Part shown: piece by piece, positions 50,773-59,480 of the stretch | Layout: each line of letters begins with the position of its first letter | How positions within the stretch are numbered: position 1 is the stretch's first letter | Source: Burkholderia sp. Ax-1719 | GTDB lineage: Bacteria; Pseudomonadota; Gammaproteobacteria; Burkholderiales; Burkholderiaceae | Length of the DNA: 64,000 nt | Direction: 5' to 3' | Assembly (NCBI RefSeq): GCF_011753055.1 | Contig: NZ_VWWJ01000004.1 | Location: 310,001-374,000, forward strand | The notes under the pieces: generated by a model | Seen by the model: only the letters and a program-made list of their open reading frames with translations | What the model was told of the DNA's origin: nothing | The model's database searches: none | Position numbers and translations under genes: made by a program

Positions 50773-51228
50773 ATGGAAACCGTGAATCTCGATCTTGACC
50801 GAAAAATCCAGTGGTTGATCGACGTCGAGGAAATCAGAACGTTGATGTCGAAGTATTGCCACGGAATCGACAAGCGCGAAGAAGACACGTTTATGAGCAT
50901 CTGGGCGGCGGACGGCGTCTATGAATTGCCGCGCGGGCAGACCTCGGGGCTGGAAGGCATCCGGCAATTGCTCTACAAGGTATGGCGTGAAGTGCCGAAG
51001 TGCCATCACCACATTACGAATCCGCTAGTCGAGGTTCACGGAGACACGGCAACCGCCAGGTCCGATGTGATTTACTATCGCGAGACTTCAGACGGCCTGC
51101 TGCAATTGCTGTCGGGCACATATTCATTCAGGTTCGCGAAGCGCGCGGGAGAATGGAAAACGACTTATCTCGCGTTTTCGAGTTTCGACACGATAAGTCC
51201 CGTCTTTGCGCAGACCGCGAGGGCCTGA
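50773..51228 (+). CDS. SnoaL-like/NTF2-fold protein
   Basis: This 151-residue alpha+beta barrel protein has DVEEIRTLMSKYCHGID and DTFMSIWAADGVYELP, then CHHHITNPLVEVHGDTATA. This is typical of SnoaL_4-like NTF2-fold proteins, which act as small isomerases, dehydratases or hydroxylase subunits with an Asp/His pocket. Its ATG follows the DUF2889 TAA with no gap. Context suggests a pathway enzyme acting with MmgE/PrpD 3 and DUF2889. Confidence 0.8.
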   Translation: METVNLDLDRKIQWLIDVEEIRTLMSKYCHGIDKREEDTFMSIWAADGVYELPRGQTSGLEGIRQLLYKVWREVPKCHHHITNPLVEVHGDTATARSDVIYYRETSDGLLQLLSGTYSFRFAKRAGEWKTTYLAFSSFDTISPVFAQTARA

Positions 51229-51249
51229 TTTTCCACGCTCGCTCTTTCT

Positions 51250-51990
51250 TTAACTGGCCGCTCGCGCCAGATGCGCGGCGCCCAGCAGAAAGCTCTGAAA
51301 GCCGAGGCAACTCACAACCTGCATGACCTGTAGCACCTGGGCGGGCGTTGCGCCGTAACGCAGCGCATTGCGGGTATGAATGCGCACGCCCGGCTCGAAC
51401 AGGTGAGTGGTGGAGACGTCGATCGCGACGTACAGCAGTTCTTTCACGACCGGCGCCAGCGTGCCATGACGCCAGGGTGTGGACGAAAACGCCGTATAGC
51501 CTTCGAAAAACGCCGGTGAACTGCGGACCATCGTCTCCAGCTGGTCGCTCCAGTAGCCGCGTGCTGCGGTGAATTCCGCTTTGACTTTTTCGAATTGCGC
51601 GTTGAGCGGAAATAGCGCGTCAACCGAATGTCCCGCCGCCGTGGCTTCTTCGATCAGCGCGGGCACACCCACCATGTACGCGTGAATGCCCAGCACCGAG
51701 GCAATCTGCAAGGTCTCGGCTATCTCCTTGCGCGTCGCACCGTGACTTAACGCGCCTTCGATGTGCAGCGCGGTTGCCTCGGCGTTCAAGTGCGTCACGC
51801 TTGCGCTCGCGGCGATCATCACCAGATCGCACAGTTTGCGATCGAGATGCCCGCCTTCCAGCGCCGCCCGAGCCATGACGAGGTAATCGCCGAAGAACGG
51901 GGCATTTTCCTGCAATGCCTGCTGGCAGGCGTCGCTCCAGAATCCGTGCAGGCGTTCAAATTCGGCTTTGAGTGCGGATTGGTCGGACAT
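51250..51990 (-). CDS. Carboxymuconolactone-decarboxylase-like protein, two-domain
   Basis: This 246-residue protein has two CMD-like helical halves: ALEGGHLDRKLCDLVMIAAS with GALSHGATRKEIAETLQIA, then PVVKELLYVAIDVSTTHLF with NALRYGATPAQVLQVMQV. The start MSDQSAL is preferred because GGAG lies six bases upstream. The AhpD-type CxxC is missing, so peroxidase activity is unlikely. Gamma-carboxymuconolactone decarboxylase-type chemistry, or a related lactone or hydratase role, is possible. It is downstream of AraC 3 on the same strand (61-base gap) and convergent to the SnoaL-like gene, so AraC 3 may regulate it. Confidence 0.8.
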   Translation of the reverse strand: MSDQSALKAEFERLHGFWSDACQQALQENAPFFGDYLVMARAALEGGHLDRKLCDLVMIAASASVTHLNAEATALHIEGALSHGATRKEIAETLQIASVLGIHAYMVGVPALIEEATAAGHSVDALFPLNAQFEKVKAEFTAARGYWSDQLETMVRSSPAFFEGYTAFSSTPWRHGTLAPVVKELLYVAIDVSTTHLFEPGVRIHTRNALRYGATPAQVLQVMQVVSCLGFQSFLLGAAHLARAAS

Positions 51991-52051
51991 AAGAAACTCC
52001 ATCGGAATGCCTGCAGCGTAGATGGCGCTCTTATGCGCGAGAAGCCATGCG

Positions 52052-53053
52052 CTATGCGCCATCCGTACTTTGGAATGGCTGTGTTGGCTTGGGCAGAAGA
52101 TTCGCGTCGCGCGGGTAATCGTCTGCGCCGTCGAAAGGCGAGTCCGATGATTGCCGCCGATATTGCGTCGGTGAACAGGCCATGTTGCGCTTGAATGCCG
52201 TGCTGAAAGAGCTTTCGGATTCGTAGCCTAAAGAGAACGCAATCGACGCAATATTTTCTCTGCCGCCGCGCAAGCGGTCAGCAGCGAGCAGCATGCGCCA
52301 CCGTGTGAGGTAGTCCATGGCTGTGCTGCCCACCAGTGCCTTGAAGCGCTGCGCGAAAGCCGTGCGCGAAATGCCGGCAATGCGCGCGAGCATTTCCAGC
52401 GTCCAGCGGCGCGCCGGTTCGGCGTGAATGGCTGCAATTGCAGGGCTGATCTGGCGGTCGGTCATCGCCAGAAACCAGCCTTGCGGCAGTTCGCTGGAGG
52501 TTGCCAGAAACAGCCGCAACACCTGCACCAGCATCAGATGCGCAAGATGCGTCGACATCAGGGTGCCGCCTGGCTGTGGATCGCGTAATTCACTCGCCCA
52601 TTGATCGAGCGACCAGCGCAGAATGCCTGCCTGACTGGAGGCACTGGGAATATTGATGATCGGCGGCAGTGCGTCGAACAATACTTCCGCATGGCGACCC
52701 GAAAAGGCAAAGCGGCCGCTGATGAGAAACACTTCGCCGCCGCCGTTGTGCACGGCCACGCCGTCGCGCGCGGCCGCCTGCTGGATGTGTTCGCCGCCTT
52801 CTTTCGGCAGCGAGGGATCGGAGGACAGCACGAAGCGACACCCGCTGTTGAGGAGGAAACAGTCGCCTTCCTCGAAATGAATCGGATGTTCCATGCCTTC
52901 CGTGGCGCCCCAACAGGCGCCGCGTATCACCGCCGTAAATTTGATGCCCTCGTGGGGCGGGAAATCAAACGACCAGTCTCCCGCAGCGTCAAAACCCGCG
53001 TAGAACTGGCTGCGCGGTCGTAGCAGCGAAAGCACGTCCGAAAGAGGATCCAT
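52052..53053 (-). CDS. AraC-family regulator 3
   Basis: This 333-residue protein starts MDPLSDVLSLLRPRS, close to the AraC genes at 28688 and 38287. The cupin has FEEGDCFLLNSG, nearly the same as AraC 1. The DNA-binding region has WTLEMLARIAGISRTAFAQ and SIAFSLGYESESSFSTAFKR. The C-terminal tail beyond the HTH is longer than in AraC 2. TTGTACGATC lies nine bases before its start (53062-53071). It is divergent to the esterase gene at 53323 and upstream of the CMD-like gene. Confidence 0.87.
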   Translation of the reverse strand: MDPLSDVLSLLRPRSQFYAGFDAAGDWSFDFPPHEGIKFTAVIRGACWGATEGMEHPIHFEEGDCFLLNSGCRFVLSSDPSLPKEGGEHIQQAAARDGVAVHNGGGEVFLISGRFAFSGRHAEVLFDALPPIINIPSASSQAGILRWSLDQWASELRDPQPGGTLMSTHLAHLMLVQVLRLFLATSSELPQGWFLAMTDRQISPAIAAIHAEPARRWTLEMLARIAGISRTAFAQRFKALVGSTAMDYLTRWRMLLAADRLRGGRENIASIAFSLGYESESSFSTAFKRNMACSPTQYRRQSSDSPFDGADDYPRDANLLPKPTQPFQSTDGA

Positions 53054-53061
53054 CGTCGTCC

Positions 53062-53071
53062 TTGTACGATC
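53062..53071 (+). promoter_or_regulatory. TTGTACGATC element at the AraC 3 start
   Basis: The same ten bases occur on the minus strand at 56263-56272, upstream of the SDR 3 gene. A related TGTACGGAA lies at 53137-53145 in the same divergent region. It is a candidate AraC half-site and could allow autoregulation here. It is not tested. Confidence 0.33.
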
Positions 53072-53322
53072 GGAAAGCAAAGCAGCACTCTAAAGCATAG
53101 TTCGTGCTGCGTTCAAGGCGGCGTCCGGCGTTCCAGTGTACGGAAAAGGCCATCAGCCGGAATTGACCGTGCAGGCGCACGGCGGCATTGTTCAAACAGT
53201 CCTTGCCGTGCGACGGGCATTGCTTCCATTGCGCGGCTTCGCACTGCAGATCAACAACATAACGGAGACACGCCATGCACGTTCCCAATGCCGGTTCGCC
53301 GGCAACCAGGAGCTGACGCACG

Positions 53323-54246
53323 ATGCCGCTCGACCCTGAAATTGCCGCTGTCCTGCAGAGTCTTGAAGCGTCGCCGCCGATGGAGAGCGTTTCGCTCGAA
53401 GCGCTGCGCGCGGGGCTCACGTATCCGCCGCTCGAACGCCGTACTTCGGTGGGCGAAGTGGTCGATATCGAAGTACCGCTCGCGGGACGTCTGCTGGCGG
53501 CGCGGCTGTATCGCCCCGCGACCTTGCGAAGCCGCGGTGTGACCGTGTTTTTCCACGGTGGTGGCTTTGTGATTGGCAACCTCGATACGCACGATCACGT
53601 GTGCCGCGATCTCTGCGCTGGAAGCGGGGCCGCCGTGATCGCGGTTGATTATCGGCTCGCGCCCGAGCATCCATTTCCGGCTGCCGTGGACGACTGCCTG
53701 GACGCCGTACGCTGGATTGCAGAACACGGCCCGCTGTTCGATATCGACCCTGAGCGCATGGTGGTCGCGGGTGACAGTGCAGGTGGCAACCTGGCGGCCG
53801 TGACCGCGCTGCGGATTCGCGATGAGGGCGGCCCGGCCTTGCGGGCACAGGTGCTGATCTATCCAGTGACGGCCTACCATACGCCGCCCACGCGCTCGTA
53901 CATCGAAAACCAGTCGGGTTACGCGCTTACCCGCGCCGCCATGATCCGCTTCTGGAGCGACTACCTCACGGACGAGCGCGAGACGCGCCATCCGCATGCG
54001 TGTCCGCTGCGCGCAAATTCGCTGGCGCGGCTTCCGCGCACGCTGATCGTCACGGCGGAGTTCGACCCATTGCGCGACGAAGGCGAGGCTTACGCCAATC
54101 GCCTGTTCGATGCAGGCGTGCCGGTGATGCATTGGCGCTATGACGGCATGATTCACGGCTTTTTCCGCATGGGGCTGGTGTGCGCGAAAGCGAAGGAAGG
54201 TGTGCTGCGCTCGGCGGCTTGGATTGTCGATGCGATGGCGCGATAA
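53323..54246 (+). CDS. Alpha/beta hydrolase, HSL-type esterase 1
   Basis: This 307-residue protein has the oxyanion motif FFHGGGFVIGN near residue 80, the Ser nucleophile in GDSAGGN, the catalytic Asp in FDPLRDEGEAY and His in MIHGFFRM, so all HSL-family elements are intact. It hydrolyses small acyl esters. It is divergent from AraC 3 (269-base region) and 36 bases before the beta-hydroxyacid dehydrogenase gene, with which it probably forms an operon. The esterase could release an alcohol or acid for the neighbouring oxidation genes. Confidence 0.88.
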   Translation: MPLDPEIAAVLQSLEASPPMESVSLEALRAGLTYPPLERRTSVGEVVDIEVPLAGRLLAARLYRPATLRSRGVTVFFHGGGFVIGNLDTHDHVCRDLCAGSGAAVIAVDYRLAPEHPFPAAVDDCLDAVRWIAEHGPLFDIDPERMVVAGDSAGGNLAAVTALRIRDEGGPALRAQVLIYPVTAYHTPPTRSYIENQSGYALTRAAMIRFWSDYLTDERETRHPHACPLRANSLARLPRTLIVTAEFDPLRDEGEAYANRLFDAGVPVMHWRYDGMIHGFFRMGLVCAKAKEGVLRSAAWIVDAMAR

Positions 54247-54282
54247 CGCCGCAGACGGATAAGTCGATTCGAGGAAAACAAC

Positions 54283-55197
54283 ATGGACAACGCTATTAAC
54301 GTGAAAAACATCGGCTTTCTAGGGCTCGGACAGATGGGCGCGCCGATGGCCGAACGCCTGCTCGGGCATTCGTTCCGGCTGCATGTGTACGATCCCTCGC
54401 CGGGCGCGTTGGCGCCGTTCGTGGCGGGTGGCGCGGTGATCCACGATTCGCCGCGTTCGGTGGCCGACGCGGCCAGCATCGTATTCGCCTGCCTGCCGTC
54501 GAGGGAAGTCTCGCTCGCGGTGGCGCTTGGTGAAAAGGGCGTCGTGCACGGCTCGGCGATCCGCATCTATGCGGAAATGTCCACCATCGGCCAGGACGTG
54601 ATCGAGCAGATCGGCCTTGCGCTCGCGGAGAAGCATATCGGCATGGTCGATGCACCGATCTCCGGCGGCGCGCCCGCAGCGCGCGCCGGGACGCTCGCGA
54701 TGCTGGTGTCGGGTGAGCCTGCACTCGTGGAGCAGGTGTCGCCGCTGCTGTCGATCATCGGCAAGGAAGTGTTCGTAATGGGCGACCGGCCCGGCATGGC
54801 GCAGGTCATGAAGATCGTCAATAACGTGATCATGGCGACCAATATGGTGGTCTGCGCAGAAGGTCTTGCGATGGGCGCAAAAGCCGGTCTCGACGCCGAT
54901 ATGATGATGCGTCTGCTCGATGCTGGCACGGCGCAAAGTTTTGCCTGCACGAAGATGCTGAGCCGCGCGGTGGCCGGGACCTTCGATTACGGCGCGGCGG
55001 TGGCGATCATCGAGAAAGACATGTCGCTAGGTCTTGCCGAGGCGCAGTTGCTGAACGTTGCGTTGCCAACGATCGCACGCGCGCGCGACGTCTGGCAATC
55101 GGCCTACGAAGCAGGGCACGCAAGAGAGGACTTCACCTCGATCCTGAAGTTCGTCGCCGAAGAAAATGGCACGCAGGTACGCGGGCGCGGCGCTTGA
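54283..55197 (+). CDS. Beta-hydroxyacid dehydrogenase (3-hydroxyisobutyrate-dehydrogenase-like)
   Basis: This 304-residue protein has the Rossmann start IGFLGLGQMGAPMAERLL, substrate motif DAPISGGAPAARAGTLA, and catalytic Lys in QVMKIVNNVIM. A C-terminal helical domain follows. The family oxidises 3-hydroxyacids such as 3-hydroxyisobutyrate or tartronate semialdehyde forms with NAD(P). This fits a catabolic unit that may yield methyl-branched C4 products. AGGAAAAC precedes ATG. A strong bidirectional terminator follows the gene. Confidence 0.88.
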   Translation: MDNAINVKNIGFLGLGQMGAPMAERLLGHSFRLHVYDPSPGALAPFVAGGAVIHDSPRSVADAASIVFACLPSREVSLAVALGEKGVVHGSAIRIYAEMSTIGQDVIEQIGLALAEKHIGMVDAPISGGAPAARAGTLAMLVSGEPALVEQVSPLLSIIGKEVFVMGDRPGMAQVMKIVNNVIMATNMVVCAEGLAMGAKAGLDADMMMRLLDAGTAQSFACTKMLSRAVAGTFDYGAAVAIIEKDMSLGLAEAQLLNVALPTIARARDVWQSAYEAGHAREDFTSILKFVAEENGTQVRGRGA

Positions 55198-55216
55198 AGC
55201 AGCGAGAGAATAACAA

Positions 55217-55246
55217 AAACGGGGCATCGTCGCCGATGCCCCGTTT
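55217..55246. terminator. Strong bidirectional intrinsic terminator
   Basis: A perfect 13-base stem AAACGGGGCATCG/CGATGCCCCGTTT with a TCGC loop lies between convergent genes ending at 55197 and 55260. The A and T runs at the two stem ends suit termination in either direction. Confidence 0.85.
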
Positions 55247-55259
55247 GCATGATGCAACG

Positions 55260-56120
55260 TCAGCTCACGCTGATCGGATTTTTCATCGCGCCAGGAAACG
55301 CCGTATCTTCGGCGCGCGCACGCAAACCCGCGAGGTCCTTGTTGCGTGATGCCACGGTCGCATCCCACAGATCGTAGGCATCCGCACCCAGCATCAGGCG
55401 CAGCGGCGGCGTCGCGCTTTCGACCACGTCGATCATCAACTGGGCCGCCTTGACCGGATCGCCAGCCTGCATGCCCGCCTGGGTCTCGAAGTACTGGTGC
55501 ATCGGCGCAGTGAGCGCTGCGTAGATATCGAGGCTCTGTTCTGGCTGCATGTTGACGTCGCCCGCGAACTCGGTGCGAAACGCGCCGGGCTCAACCAGGG
55601 TCACGCGAATACCGAACGGCTTGACCTCGTGATGCAGCGCTTCCGTGAGACCTTCGAGCGCGAACTTCGAGGCGCTGTACAGACCGCAGATCGGGAACGA
55701 GACCAGACCGGCGATACTCGTCAGATTCAGGATGTGGCCCGAGCCTTGTGCGCGCATCTGCGGCAGCACTTCGCGAGAGAGTTCGGCGGCGGCGAAGAAG
55801 TTGAGTTCCATCTGTTCGCGCAGTTGCGCGGACGTGAATTCCTCGACCGCGCCGCACGAGCCACGGCCCGCGATATTGGCCAGTACGTCGATGCGGCCAA
55901 AGCGCTCGATGGCCGTTTTCAACGCACTGGCGCGTGCGGCCGGATCGGTCACGTCGAGCGACACCGGCAGCGCGCGGTCTTCGTGGCCCGCTGCAATGGC
56001 TTCGAGCGGTGCGAGGCGGCGTGCGGCGAGCACCGCGCGATCGCCGTTGGCCAGAACCGCTTCCGCCAGTGCGCGACCAAAACCCGACGATGCGCCGGTG
56101 ATGAACCATACCTTGCTCAT
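55260..56120 (-). CDS. SDR-family oxidoreductase 3
   Basis: This 286-residue classical SDR has TGASSGFGRALAEAVL, NIAG, the Ser in TSIAGLVSF and YSASKFAL with intact Tyr and Lys. It resembles the retinol/3-oxoacyl-reductase-like group that acts on hydrophobic alcohols. The first gene upstream is the ALDH 3 gene (191-base gap), whose promoter-proximal region holds GATCGTACAA (56263-56272), so it may have its own promoter. Its stop faces the terminator at 55217. Confidence 0.87.
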   Translation of the reverse strand: MSKVWFITGASSGFGRALAEAVLANGDRAVLAARRLAPLEAIAAGHEDRALPVSLDVTDPAARASALKTAIERFGRIDVLANIAGRGSCGAVEEFTSAQLREQMELNFFAAAELSREVLPQMRAQGSGHILNLTSIAGLVSFPICGLYSASKFALEGLTEALHHEVKPFGIRVTLVEPGAFRTEFAGDVNMQPEQSLDIYAALTAPMHQYFETQAGMQAGDPVKAAQLMIDVVESATPPLRLMLGADAYDLWDATVASRNKDLAGLRARAEDTAFPGAMKNPISVS

Positions 56121-56311
56121 GAAAAAACCTCTGATGTTTCGTTGACAGGCGCGGGCGGCGCGTAAGGCGTCCAGATCGACGCCAGGCGCGCCAGCCCGAT
56201 GCGAGCCATCTTATGCCGCGCGGTGTGAACGATCCATGCGAGACAGTGCGTGGTTCTTTGTGGATCGTACAAAACCCGCGTATTCATCAGATGTTTGATG
56301 CATGTGCCGGA

Positions 56312-57811
56312 TCACGCAGAAGAGCTGGCGAGTTCCTGATCGAGCACGATGGTCTTGGATTCGAGAAACGCCTCCAGCCCCTCCACGCCACCTTCGCGCC
56401 CGATTCCCGATTGCTTGAAGCCGCCGAAGCCAATCGAGAAATCGGTGCGCGACGCGTTGTGGCCCACGCTGCCCGTACGCAGTTGCCGCGCGACACTGAG
56501 GGCGTGCTGGGCGTCGGCGGTGAACACCACGGCGTTAAGACCGAAGATCGAGTCGTTAGCGAGTTCGATGGCGTGCGCTTCGCTGTCCGCCGCAATCACC
56601 GACAGCACCGGGCCGAATATCTCCTCCTGCGCGATGGTCGAGCGGTTGTCGACGTTGCCAAACACCGTGGGTTCGAAAAAGAAGCCGCGCGAGAGATGCT
56701 GCGGGCGCTGGCCACCGGCGGCCAGCGTACAGCCCTCCGCGATGCCTTTCGCGACGTAGCGCTCGACCGTTTCGCGCTGGCGAGCGGTGGCAAGCGGGCC
56801 GATGGTCGTAGCGTCGTCGAACGGGTCGCCCGGCACCATCGCGCGCGCGGCGGCGCTCAAGGCTTCCACCATGGCGTCGTGTTTCGCGCGCGGCACGATG
56901 ATGCGCGTCAGGCTGTGGCACACCTGCCCGCTCAGGTAACCGAAGTACGACTTGCCGAGCACCTGGGCAGCGGCGTCGATATCGTAATCGTCGAGCACGA
57001 GCGCGGCCGATTTGCCGCCCAGTTCCAGCGTGACGCGCGCGATCCGTCCCGCGGCCGCCGCGCTGATGCTGCGCCCCGCGGCGGTAGAGCCGGTAAACGT
57101 GATCTTGTCGACGTCGGGGTTACGCACCATCAGTTCCGACACCTCGCGATCCGTGGTCACCACGTTGACCACGCCGGGTGGCAGCCCAATCTCGTCGCAG
57201 ACCTGCGCGAACAGATACGCCGATGTGGGCGCTTCCGGTGAGGGCTTGATGATGACGGTGCAGCCGGCGAGCAAGGCCGGCGCAACCTTGTAGGCGATCA
57301 GCGCGGCAGGGCCGTTCCACGGCACGATCGCCAGCACCACGCCCGCCGCTTCCTTGACGCAATAGGCCTGATGCCCGCTGCCCGAGCGGCGCGGCTCGAC
57401 AAACGGGTAGGTGTCGGCCATTGCGGCGTACTGGCGAAATGCCGCCCCAAGAAACTGGCCGATGCGGGGTTGGGCGATGCGTTGCAGGATGCCCGATTCG
57501 ATGCTCCAGCCGCGCGCGAATTCGTCGTTGGCCGCTTCCAGACGCTGCGCGATTTCGTTCAGGTAGACGGCGCGTTCTGCGGGCGTCATGCGCGGCCAGG
57601 GCCCATGATCGAAGGCGCGCCGCGCTGCATCGATCGCGCGTGCGGCGGTGGCGGCGTCGGCGCGTGCCACGCGTGCAGCGACGCACTCGGTGCTGCAGTC
57701 GAGCACCTCGAAGGTTGGCGCGGAAAGCGTGGACGCAGACGGCGTCCACTGGCCGTCGATATAGAAACAGTCGGGGTGATCGAGCGCAATGGTCCTGGCG
57801 TTGTCTTGCAT
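56312..57811 (-). CDS. Aldehyde dehydrogenase 3
   Basis: This 499-residue ALDH has LAIVPWNGPAALIAYK, cofactor motif FTGSTAAGRSI, Glu in LELGGKSAALV and Cys in SGQVCHSLTR. The start MQDNAR is chosen because the 22 residues added by an earlier ATG overlap the preceding GMC gene region and are atypical. It is 34 bases downstream of GMC 2, forming an alcohol-to-acid pair parallel to 33181-38096. The active-site loop is close to ALDH 2, suggesting related substrates. Confidence 0.87.
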   Translation of the reverse strand: MQDNARTIALDHPDCFYIDGQWTPSASTLSAPTFEVLDCSTECVAARVARADAATAARAIDAARRAFDHGPWPRMTPAERAVYLNEIAQRLEAANDEFARGWSIESGILQRIAQPRIGQFLGAAFRQYAAMADTYPFVEPRRSGSGHQAYCVKEAAGVVLAIVPWNGPAALIAYKVAPALLAGCTVIIKPSPEAPTSAYLFAQVCDEIGLPPGVVNVVTTDREVSELMVRNPDVDKITFTGSTAAGRSISAAAAGRIARVTLELGGKSAALVLDDYDIDAAAQVLGKSYFGYLSGQVCHSLTRIIVPRAKHDAMVEALSAAARAMVPGDPFDDATTIGPLATARQRETVERYVAKGIAEGCTLAAGGQRPQHLSRGFFFEPTVFGNVDNRSTIAQEEIFGPVLSVIAADSEAHAIELANDSIFGLNAVVFTADAQHALSVARQLRTGSVGHNASRTDFSIGFGGFKQSGIGREGGVEGLEAFLESKTIVLDQELASSSA

Positions 57812-57845
57812 GAGGGATGCCTTGTGTGATGAATCGATCAGGAGT

Positions 57846-59468
57846 TCAAACAGAAATGGCGCGAGGCGGAACGGCATCCGCGCGGATCATATCGGCGCAT
57901 TTCTCACCGATCATGATGCACGCCGCGTTGGTATTGCCAGCCACGATCCGCGGCATGATGGACGCGTCGGCGACGCGCAGGCGGCCTACGCCGCGCACGC
58001 GCAAGCGCGGGTCGACCACGGCTTCCCGGTCGACGCCCATGCGGCAAGTGCCGACCTGATGCCAGCCGCTGTTGCCATTGGTCTTGAGGTGCGCGAGCCA
58101 TTGCTCGTCGGTGGTGACGGTGGGGCCGGGCGCGAGTTCGTGGATGATGCGCGCGGCGAGCGGCGCGGTTTCGGCAATGCGCCGCAGCATCCTCAGGCCC
58201 GCAAGCGAGCGGCGGATATCGCCGGCATCGCTCAGATAGTTCGGATGGAATGCCGGGGCCTGCAACGGGTCGGGCGACTTCAGCGTCATATGGCCGCGCG
58301 AATCGGGCGTGAGCAAAACCATCGACCCGCCGATGGCCGGAAACGCGTCGACTACCGGCTCGCCCGCCGCGTCGAATTTGAACGTCATCGGACTTACCGT
58401 CAGTTGCAAGTCCGCCTCCGGCCGTCCGGCTTCGCTACGCGCATAGGCGGTCACGGGCGACGCACCGAGCGCGAGGTAGCCGCCGCCGGTGAGCAGATAG
58501 CGCGCGCCTTCAAGGTACTTGCGCAGCCCGCGAAGCCGATGGTTGTACGAGCTTTCCGGCGTGACGCGCCACGCGAGCGAGCCAAACCAGTGATCCTGCA
58601 GGTTGCGTCCCACCTCCGGCAAATCGACCGTTGCGGCGATGCCGTGCTGCTGCAGTTGCGCGCCATCGCCGATTCCCGAAAGCATCAGCAGATGCGGCGA
58701 CGCCAGCGCGCCGCCCGACACAATCACCTCTCGCGCGGCGGCGATCCTGCGTTGCTGGCCGTTTTCGAGCACGTCAATGCCGATGGCCTCGCCGTGTTCC
58801 AGCGCCACGCGCAATACGCGCACGCCGGTGCGCACGGTCAGGTTGCGCCGATGGCGAACGGGTTCGATAAACGCGTTGTACGAGGTGTGGCGACGACCGT
58901 CGCGGATCGTGTATTGCCGGTAGGCAACGCCTTCGTGCGGCGGACCGTTGAGGTCTTCACTGCGCGGAATGCCGACCTTCTGCGCGGCGGCGATGAAATC
59001 ATCGGCACTTGGATGGGTGACGGCTGCATCGCTCACATGCAAGGGACCCTGCGCGCCGTGATAGTCGCTCGCGCCGCGCTGGTTGGTCTCCGAGCGGATG
59101 AAATACGGCAGCACATCGGCCCAGCCCCAACCTTCATTGCCGAGCGCGGCCCAATGGTCGAAGTCGGCGGGCTGGCCGCGCATGTAGATCATGCCGTTGA
59201 TCGCACTGCTGCCGCCCAGGCCTTTGCCGCGCGGCCAGTACACGCTGCGCCCGCCCAGCGTCGGCACGGGTTCGGTGTTGAACGCCCAGTTGAAGCGCTT
59301 GTCCATGAACAGCTTGCCGCCGCCCGCCGGCGTGCGCACCCAGAAGTTGTCGGTACTCGGGCCGGCTTCGACGAGCAGGACCGTGACGGCGGGATCTTCG
59401 GTCAGGCGGCTGGCCACCACGCAGCCGGACGAGCCCGCGCCCACCACGATGTAGTCGTAGATTTCCAT
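57846..59468 (-). CDS. GMC-family FAD oxidoreductase 2
   Basis: This 540-residue flavoprotein has the FAD motif VVGAGSSGCVVASRL, GMC signature GLGGSSAINGMIYMRG, active-site His in SGWHQVGTCRMG and Asn in AGNTNAACIMIGEK. The length and layout equal GMC 1, but the two differ throughout, so they are not recent duplicates. It is 12 bases downstream of the MFS gene and 34 bases upstream of ALDH 3, forming an import-oxidation cassette. Choline-dehydrogenase-like activity on a primary alcohol is the family expectation. Confidence 0.88.
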   Translation of the reverse strand: MEIYDYIVVGAGSSGCVVASRLTEDPAVTVLLVEAGPSTDNFWVRTPAGGGKLFMDKRFNWAFNTEPVPTLGGRSVYWPRGKGLGGSSAINGMIYMRGQPADFDHWAALGNEGWGWADVLPYFIRSETNQRGASDYHGAQGPLHVSDAAVTHPSADDFIAAAQKVGIPRSEDLNGPPHEGVAYRQYTIRDGRRHTSYNAFIEPVRHRRNLTVRTGVRVLRVALEHGEAIGIDVLENGQQRRIAAAREVIVSGGALASPHLLMLSGIGDGAQLQQHGIAATVDLPEVGRNLQDHWFGSLAWRVTPESSYNHRLRGLRKYLEGARYLLTGGGYLALGASPVTAYARSEAGRPEADLQLTVSPMTFKFDAAGEPVVDAFPAIGGSMVLLTPDSRGHMTLKSPDPLQAPAFHPNYLSDAGDIRRSLAGLRMLRRIAETAPLAARIIHELAPGPTVTTDEQWLAHLKTNGNSGWHQVGTCRMGVDREAVVDPRLRVRGVGRLRVADASIMPRIVAGNTNAACIMIGEKCADMIRADAVPPRAISV

Positions 59469-59480
59469 GAGATGCGTGGG

